9,889 bases of DNA from Planctomycetota bacterium (GTDB lineage: Bacteria > Planctomycetota > PUPC01). Shown here piece by piece: positions 6,683 to 9,889 of the stretch. The notes under the pieces are model-generated. The model was not told the origin of the DNA, ran no database searches, and saw nothing but the letters and a program-made list of their open reading frames with translations. The position numbers and the translations under genes were made by a program. The stretch lies in contig PWKM01000011.1 in the NCBI GenBank assembly GCA_003559755.1, forward strand, positions 1-9,889. The letters run 5' to 3'. Positions within the stretch are counted from its first letter, which is position 1, and each line of letters starts with the position of its first letter.

Positions 6683-8275
6683 TCATCTGCACCATATCGG
6701 GCTGCTCCATGCGATGTGGCCGTTCTTCTGCTGAACTTTTACCAGGTACCAATCCGACTCGCCCGGCCGGGGGTCGGTCCAGGCGAGCGAGAACCGCGTC
6801 TTGCTGTGATGATACGCCTGGCCGAGTCGAATCTTCGGGGCGGAAAACGTCTGTGAGATGCACCGCCATTCGTCCCTGTGGAGCAGCTCGCCCAGGTCGG
6901 CCGAGAGCCGACACGAGTTCGACGCGCCCTCGCGTTCGCTCTCTGCATCGATTGCGACCTGTGTCTCCGGATTCCCGACGAGCCGGAGCACGACCGCGCT
7001 CGTCGGCCGGGCATTCCGACGCGAGGTGAACGACTCGAGCTCGACCTCTTCCGGCGATACGGCGAGGATGCGGTTCAGTTTGTCGATCAGGCCTGCGTCG
7101 CTCGCCGGGCATGGCTCCGAGCCGCTGCCGCCCGTTCGGGCATAGTCCGGGCCGCCCCCGCCCGCGAAGCACGGAGCCACATCGAGTATCCGCCCGCCCG
7201 TCACGGTTGCCCGGATGTTCCAGTCGGTCACCGCCTCGGCGGTCATCGCGTCCCATCCGAATTCGATCCGGACCGTGTAAATGTCCTCCGCCGGACGAAG
7301 CGGCTGTTGCCTGGCGGACAGTGGCGGGCCACCGATCGGGGAGCAATGCCGTGCGTCGGCCGAGAGCGGAGACTCGTGAAGCACCGCCGTTCCGTTCTTC
7401 AAGACCTCGACATAATCGACCGGGCCGAGCCCGCTGCATTCGACCTGCAGGTTGCGGGGCGTATCGGCGGGCACGATATCGCCCATTACGGCCCTGCTCA
7501 TCTCGACGTTCAGGGCGATGCGGTCGCCTGTCAGCGCGTAAGTATGTCGGTCCCTCAGCGCGCCGAACACCGCCGCCCGGTCGTGGCCGTCGGCCCAGAT
7601 GGCGGTCAGCCCTTCTCCGTAGCTCGCCGGGTGCCCGAAGTGGTTATCGGTCGAGGCGACGACCCCGGCGACGCGGCCTCTGCTCAGCTCGGCGAGGAGC
7701 GTCTGGGACCGCTCCAGGCCGCCCATCGAATGCCCGAGCATCTGCCAGTGACTCTCCGGCTCCATTCCGCAGCCGTGCTCGCTGAACACATCGACGACCG
7801 GCGACCGGTCCGCCGAGACCTGGTCCCAGTTTGCTCCACGCCATCCGCGCGGATATCCGACGTGATGGGGGATCATCAACGCGCCGTGCTCGCGACAGAA
7901 CCGCCGCAGTTCGTCGGCGCTGTCAGGTCCGAGCAAATGGCCGGCCTCGCCGGGGAAAACAACGTGAAAGTCTCCGTCTCGGCTCGAATGCCACTCGAAC
8001 CCGATAAACGCGGTGAACCGGCCGTCGGTGTTTTCTTCGTTCGCCTTCGCGACGATATCCCGCCAGTTCCGGCGAACCAGCTCGAACCCGCGCTCGTGGA
8101 ACGCCTTCATCTTCGCGTCGCTCTCGGGGCGGTCGTGCCACAGGCCGTGCGGTGTGAAGCAGTATGCGTCGAGCAGCGCGCCCTTCGCGATCTCGTAGGA
8201 CCGGTCGAGCGTCCCCCGGCCGTAGCCGAGAGCGTTATGGTTGTGCAGGTCTGCCCAGAGCGGCCGATCGTTCAC
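6683..8275 (-). CDS. PHP-domain protein of the DUF3604 type, predicted metal-dependent phosphoesterase
   Basis: The 530-residue protein starts, on my call, at the GTG at 8275: AGAGG lies 9 nt upstream (8285-8289), and the PHP motif follows at once. A TTG at 8314 would add 13 residues but has no ribosome-binding site. The N-terminal half (about 5-255) is a PHP fold with D-L-H-N-H (9-13), T-P-H-G (41-44), F-E-W-H-S-S (93-98), an H at 104, P-H-H-V-G-Y (136-141), S-E-H-G (165-168) and S-T-D-N-H-F-G-H-P (208-216). These are the expected metal ligands of a tri-metal site. R-x-x-Y-A-L-T-G-D-R-I-A-L (243-256) and V-M-G-D follow, as in DUF3604. The C-terminal half (about 260-530) is beta-rich and unassigned. 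PHP enzymes hydrolyse phosphate esters; the substrate of this branch is not known to me. There is no signal peptide, so it is probably cytosolic. It sits between the propeller gene (94 bp upstream) and dapB (48 bp downstream), probably in one operon. Confidence 0.85.
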   Translation of the reverse strand: MNDRPLWADLHNHNALGYGRGTLDRSYEIAKGALLDAYCFTPHGLWHDRPESDAKMKAFHERGFELVRRNWRDIVAKANEENTDGRFTAFIGFEWHSSRDGDFHVVFPGEAGHLLGPDSADELRRFCREHGALMIPHHVGYPRGWRGANWDQVSADRSPVVDVFSEHGCGMEPESHWQMLGHSMGGLERSQTLLAELSRGRVAGVVASTDNHFGHPASYGEGLTAIWADGHDRAAVFGALRDRHTYALTGDRIALNVEMSRAVMGDIVPADTPRNLQVECSGLGPVDYVEVLKNGTAVLHESPLSADARHCSPIGGPPLSARQQPLRPAEDIYTVRIEFGWDAMTAEAVTDWNIRATVTGGRILDVAPCFAGGGGPDYARTGGSGSEPCPASDAGLIDKLNRILAVSPEEVELESFTSRRNARPTSAVVLRLVGNPETQVAIDAESEREGASNSCRLSADLGELLHRDEWRCISQTFSAPKIRLGQAYHHSKTRFSLAWTDPRPGESDWYLVKVQQKNGHIAWSSPIWCR

Positions 8276-8369
8276 GCGAGTTTTCCTCTGTTGAACCAGT
8301 GGGCGGGCGAGCAATCCGCGTTGTCGGTCTTGGTGCGTGCCTGTCGAGCGCCGAGCTGCCCTTGCCGTT

Positions 8370-9563
8370 TCAGTAGCCCAAGCTCTTCAGCCGTTTGAGC
8401 TTGGCTTCCTCCTGCTTGTCTGCTTCGCCCCGTTTCCGTATCACGAACTCATAGTTGTCCGGGTCGAGGTCCTTGCCTTCGAAAGCCAAGTAGTCCGGCC
8501 CGTATCGCTGGGCGTCCCAGACCGTCTTCGCCAGGGTCCAGCCCCAGTAGTTGGGCCGCATGACGAGGAACGGGCTGTGGTATTCCCAGACGATCTCCTG
8601 GTCCAGGGTCACCTCGAACAGCCGCCCCTTCGTCGCCTCGCAGATCAGGGTGTTCCCGTTGGGCAGACGCTGTGCGCTGCTGCAGATCGCCGAGTAGAAA
8701 TTCGGTGCGAACGGGTCGATGTACTGCCATACGATCTCCCGTGTTTCCGGGTCGATCTCGACGACACGCGACGCCGAGATATCGGCGATCTGAAGTTCAG
8801 GATTTGCGCCCACCCGGTGCAGGCCGTTGTCGTAGAGCAGGAAGTTCCCGTTCGGCAGGACGCTGCAGCTATGAGGATGGCCCAATTCCTTGTCCTTCCC
8901 CAGCCGCCAGACGACAGCGTCCTCCTTCGGGTCATAGATGGCCAGGTCGTTGAGCAGGCGGAGCGTGAACAGTATTCTGCCGTCGGGCAGTTCGGCGAGC
9001 GAGTTACAGAACCCCCAGACGTGTCGCGGGCAGAGCGGGCACAACACGTCGTCTTCGATATCCAGGTGGTCCGCCAAACTGAACTCCCACAGGACTTCAC
9101 CGATGCGGCTGACCTTCTTGATGTTGCAGGTCCAGACCTGCCCGCGCAGCTCCGTGCCCTCGAGCCCGCCCTGGATGTGCCGGGCCTTGTCCTCGGGGAT
9201 CGGGGTGAACACATTGATGACCAGGTGGTCGTCGCCCACCACGAGGAAATCGTGGTTGAGGCCCAATTCCTCGTATCGCCACACCTTGTTCCCGTCCCAG
9301 TCCACCTCGACCAGTTCGCTGCCCGAGCCGACGAAATCCTCGATCGAGCCCGGCCCTTTCCCCTGCCACATCACGTTCCCGTTGGGCAGGAGCTTCCCGT
9401 GCGACGCCGGCGCGGTCTCCATCTCCCAGCGGTGGACGACCCGGCCCTGCATGTCGACCAGCCAGGCGACCTTCTCGAACGTCGGAGCGAAAAAGGTATA
9501 GCCGTCGAACGCCCTCGACGGATCGTACACGGTCACGTCGTCGGTCAGCTTGCGTCGGAACAT
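8370..9563 (-). CDS. arylsulfotransferase (ASST)-like beta-propeller protein
   Basis: The 397-residue protein begins G-Y-T-F-F-A-P (21-27) then W-L-V-D-M-Q-G-R-V-V-H-R-W (34-46), the opening of ASST-family propellers. Blade-like repeats follow, each with His/Ser then L-P-N/D-G: H55-G-K-L-L-P-N-G-N (55-63), L-P-D-G-R (192-196), H-P-H-S-C-S-V-L-P-N-G-N (229-240) and A-Q-R-L-P-N-G-N (297-304). Between them lie 'I-V-W-x-Y' strands (277-281, 324-328). Bacterial ASST transfers sulfate between phenolic compounds through a His sulfo-intermediate in the periplasm. Here the catalytic His cannot be assigned, and I see no signal peptide, so transferase activity is unproven; a binding-only propeller is possible. 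C-P-L-C-P-R-H (175-181) is an unusual Cys cluster. The C-terminal 25 residues are highly charged. The ATG at 9563 follows AGGAAAGGG, 5 nt away. It is likely the first gene of an operon with the DUF3604 gene and dapB. Confidence 0.72.
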   Translation of the reverse strand: MFRRKLTDDVTVYDPSRAFDGYTFFAPTFEKVAWLVDMQGRVVHRWEMETAPASHGKLLPNGNVMWQGKGPGSIEDFVGSGSELVEVDWDGNKVWRYEELGLNHDFLVVGDDHLVINVFTPIPEDKARHIQGGLEGTELRGQVWTCNIKKVSRIGEVLWEFSLADHLDIEDDVLCPLCPRHVWGFCNSLAELPDGRILFTLRLLNDLAIYDPKEDAVVWRLGKDKELGHPHSCSVLPNGNFLLYDNGLHRVGANPELQIADISASRVVEIDPETREIVWQYIDPFAPNFYSAICSSAQRLPNGNTLICEATKGRLFEVTLDQEIVWEYHSPFLVMRPNYWGWTLAKTVWDAQRYGPDYLAFEGKDLDPDNYEFVIRKRGEADKQEEAKLKRLKSLGY

Positions 9564-9601
9564 ATGAACCCTTTCCTGAAAGAATCCTGTGTGCGGGCGG
9601 G

Positions 9602-9629
9602 ATTATACCCGTTGCCCGTCGGCTTGCAA
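9602..9629 (-). promoter_or_regulatory. sigma70-type promoter for the ASST-like gene and its operon
   Basis: On the minus strand TTGCAA (9629-9624; four of six consensus bases) is followed after 16 bp by a perfect TATAAT (9607-9602). Transcription would start near 9595, about 31 nt before the ATG at 9563. No comparable promoter is seen in the 94-bp or 48-bp gaps downstream, supporting one transcription unit through dapB. Confidence 0.62.
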
Positions 9630-9681
9630 GCTGTCGGCGGCTCGTCGCAACATCGGAGCCGGGAGTCGGGCCGGGATGTTC

Positions 9682-9735
9682 AGAGGTCGGGTTCGAGCAG
9701 CTCGCCACCTCTCGAACTCGCATCGGGTTCGCGAG
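9682..9735. repeat. cluster of GTTCGAG-type inverted repeats
   Basis: GTTCGAG (9691-9697) and CTCGAAC (9711-9717) form a perfect 7-bp inverted repeat with a 13-base spacer. A third related copy, GTTCGCGAG, lies at 9727-9735. The block also contains AGAGGT (9682-9687) paired with ACCTCT (9707-9712). It sits about 55-105 bp upstream of the -35 box of the ASST-like promoter. It could be an operator or a structured RNA segment of a neighbouring transcript; the sequence alone does not decide. Confidence 0.35.
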
Positions 9736-9777
9736 AGCACCTGCGCAACCTTGCACCACAAATGACGGGTGTAAGGT

Positions 9778-9846
9778 GGGAATGGGAGAACGGGAGAAGG
9801 GGGAGGAGGGGGGAGCACACCCCATGCTCCCATGCGCCCGTGCTCC
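9778..9846. repeat. two head-to-head G-rich tracts with about 8-bp periodicity
   Basis: The plus strand from 9784 reads as degenerate octamers: GGGAGAAC, GGGAGAAG, GGGGAGGA, GGGGGGAG. The minus strand from 9846 reads GGAGCACG, GGCGCATG, GGAGCATG, GGGTGTGC. The two meet near 9815. Five G-runs of 3-6 bases, separated by 3-5 bases (9778-9813), make the plus strand a candidate G-quadruplex. GGGAGCA (9811-9817) can pair with TGCTCCC (9825-9831), or GGAGCAC (9812-9818) with GTGCTCC (9840-9846), but not both at once. I see no coding frame here. Confidence 0.5.
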
Positions 9847-9883
9847 AAATAAGCCCGCCCGGCGCCCTTCGACGCCGAGCGGG
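9847..9883 (-). terminator. intrinsic terminator for a minus-strand gene beyond the right edge
   Basis: On the minus strand, CCCGC-T-CGGCG (9883-9873) pairs with CGCCG-G-GCGGG (9864-9854) around an 8-base loop. This gives 11 pairs including one U.G wobble that would be a mismatch in plus-strand RNA. The stem is followed by CTTATTT (9853-9847). Orientation, wobble and the T-rich tail all point to termination of leftward transcription entering from outside the window. Confidence 0.62.
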
Positions 9884-9889
9884 GATGCG

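Noticed and set aside
6878..8398. Plus-strand open frame of 506 codons opposite the DUF3604 gene
   Set aside because: The minus-strand frame carries all PHP metal-binding motifs. The plus frame has no recognisable domain and low-complexity composition.
1..9889. CRISPR array, tRNA/rRNA genes, insertion sequences, toxin-antitoxin or defence genes
   Set aside because: No regularly spaced repeats, cloverleaf-like segments, transposase motifs or small paired genes are visible. The only repeats are the octamer tracts and short inverted repeats near the right end.

Overview
The window is a GC-rich (by eye about 60%), densely coding bacterial chromosome segment. It holds seven protein genes: one cut at the left edge, and six intact. 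Five of the intact genes are on the minus strand. Nothing in it is phage-like, insertion-sequence-like, CRISPR-like or an RNA gene. Genes of heparinase II/III, DUF3604-type PHP and arylsulfotransferase-like type, beside a GuaA-like ATP pyrophosphatase without a glutaminase domain, suggest an uncultured environmental bacterium. Planctomycetota (Phycisphaerae-like) is my best guess, but it rests on remembered protein resemblance and is not proven here.

Layout, left to right. (1) Bases 2-556, plus strand: the C-terminal part of a heparinase II/III-like polysaccharide lyase. It converges on (2) carB (3840-634, minus), the full-length carbamoyl-phosphate synthase large subunit, with a small hairpin between the two ends. 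(3) A stand-alone GuaA-type ATP-pyrophosphatase gene (4900-3932, minus) lies 91 bp upstream of carB and is probably co-transcribed with it. A near-consensus promoter (TTGACA, 16 bp, GATAAT) lies about 130 nt before its start codon, leaving a long leader. (4) Diverging from this unit, a small lipoprotein gene (5173-5760, plus) has its own good promoter. It converges on (5) dapB (6634-5843, minus). dapB is the last gene of a probable three-gene minus-strand unit: (7) an arylsulfotransferase-like beta-propeller gene (9563-8370), (6) a PHP/DUF3604 metal-dependent phosphoesterase-like gene (8275-6683), then dapB. A promoter with a perfect TATAAT lies just upstream of the propeller gene.

The last 326 bp (9564-9889) hold no gene. 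They contain that promoter, a cluster of GTTCGAG inverted repeats, two oppositely oriented G-rich tracts with about 8-bp periodicity, and an intrinsic terminator pointing left. The terminator implies that another minus-strand gene ends just beyond the right edge.

Two housekeeping themes are clear: nucleotide synthesis (CarB and the GuaA-like enzyme, both ammonia-using synthetase subunits whose glutaminase partners are not in the window) and lysine/diaminopimelate synthesis (DapB). The accessory genes (heparinase-like, ASST-like, DUF3604) fit a lifestyle involving environmental, perhaps sulfated, glycans, but no single pathway linking them can be shown. I did not find a clearly new defence or mobile system. 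The points most worth checking are the divergent GuaA-like family, its leader, the ASST-like/DUF3604/dapB unit and the inverted octamer repeats.
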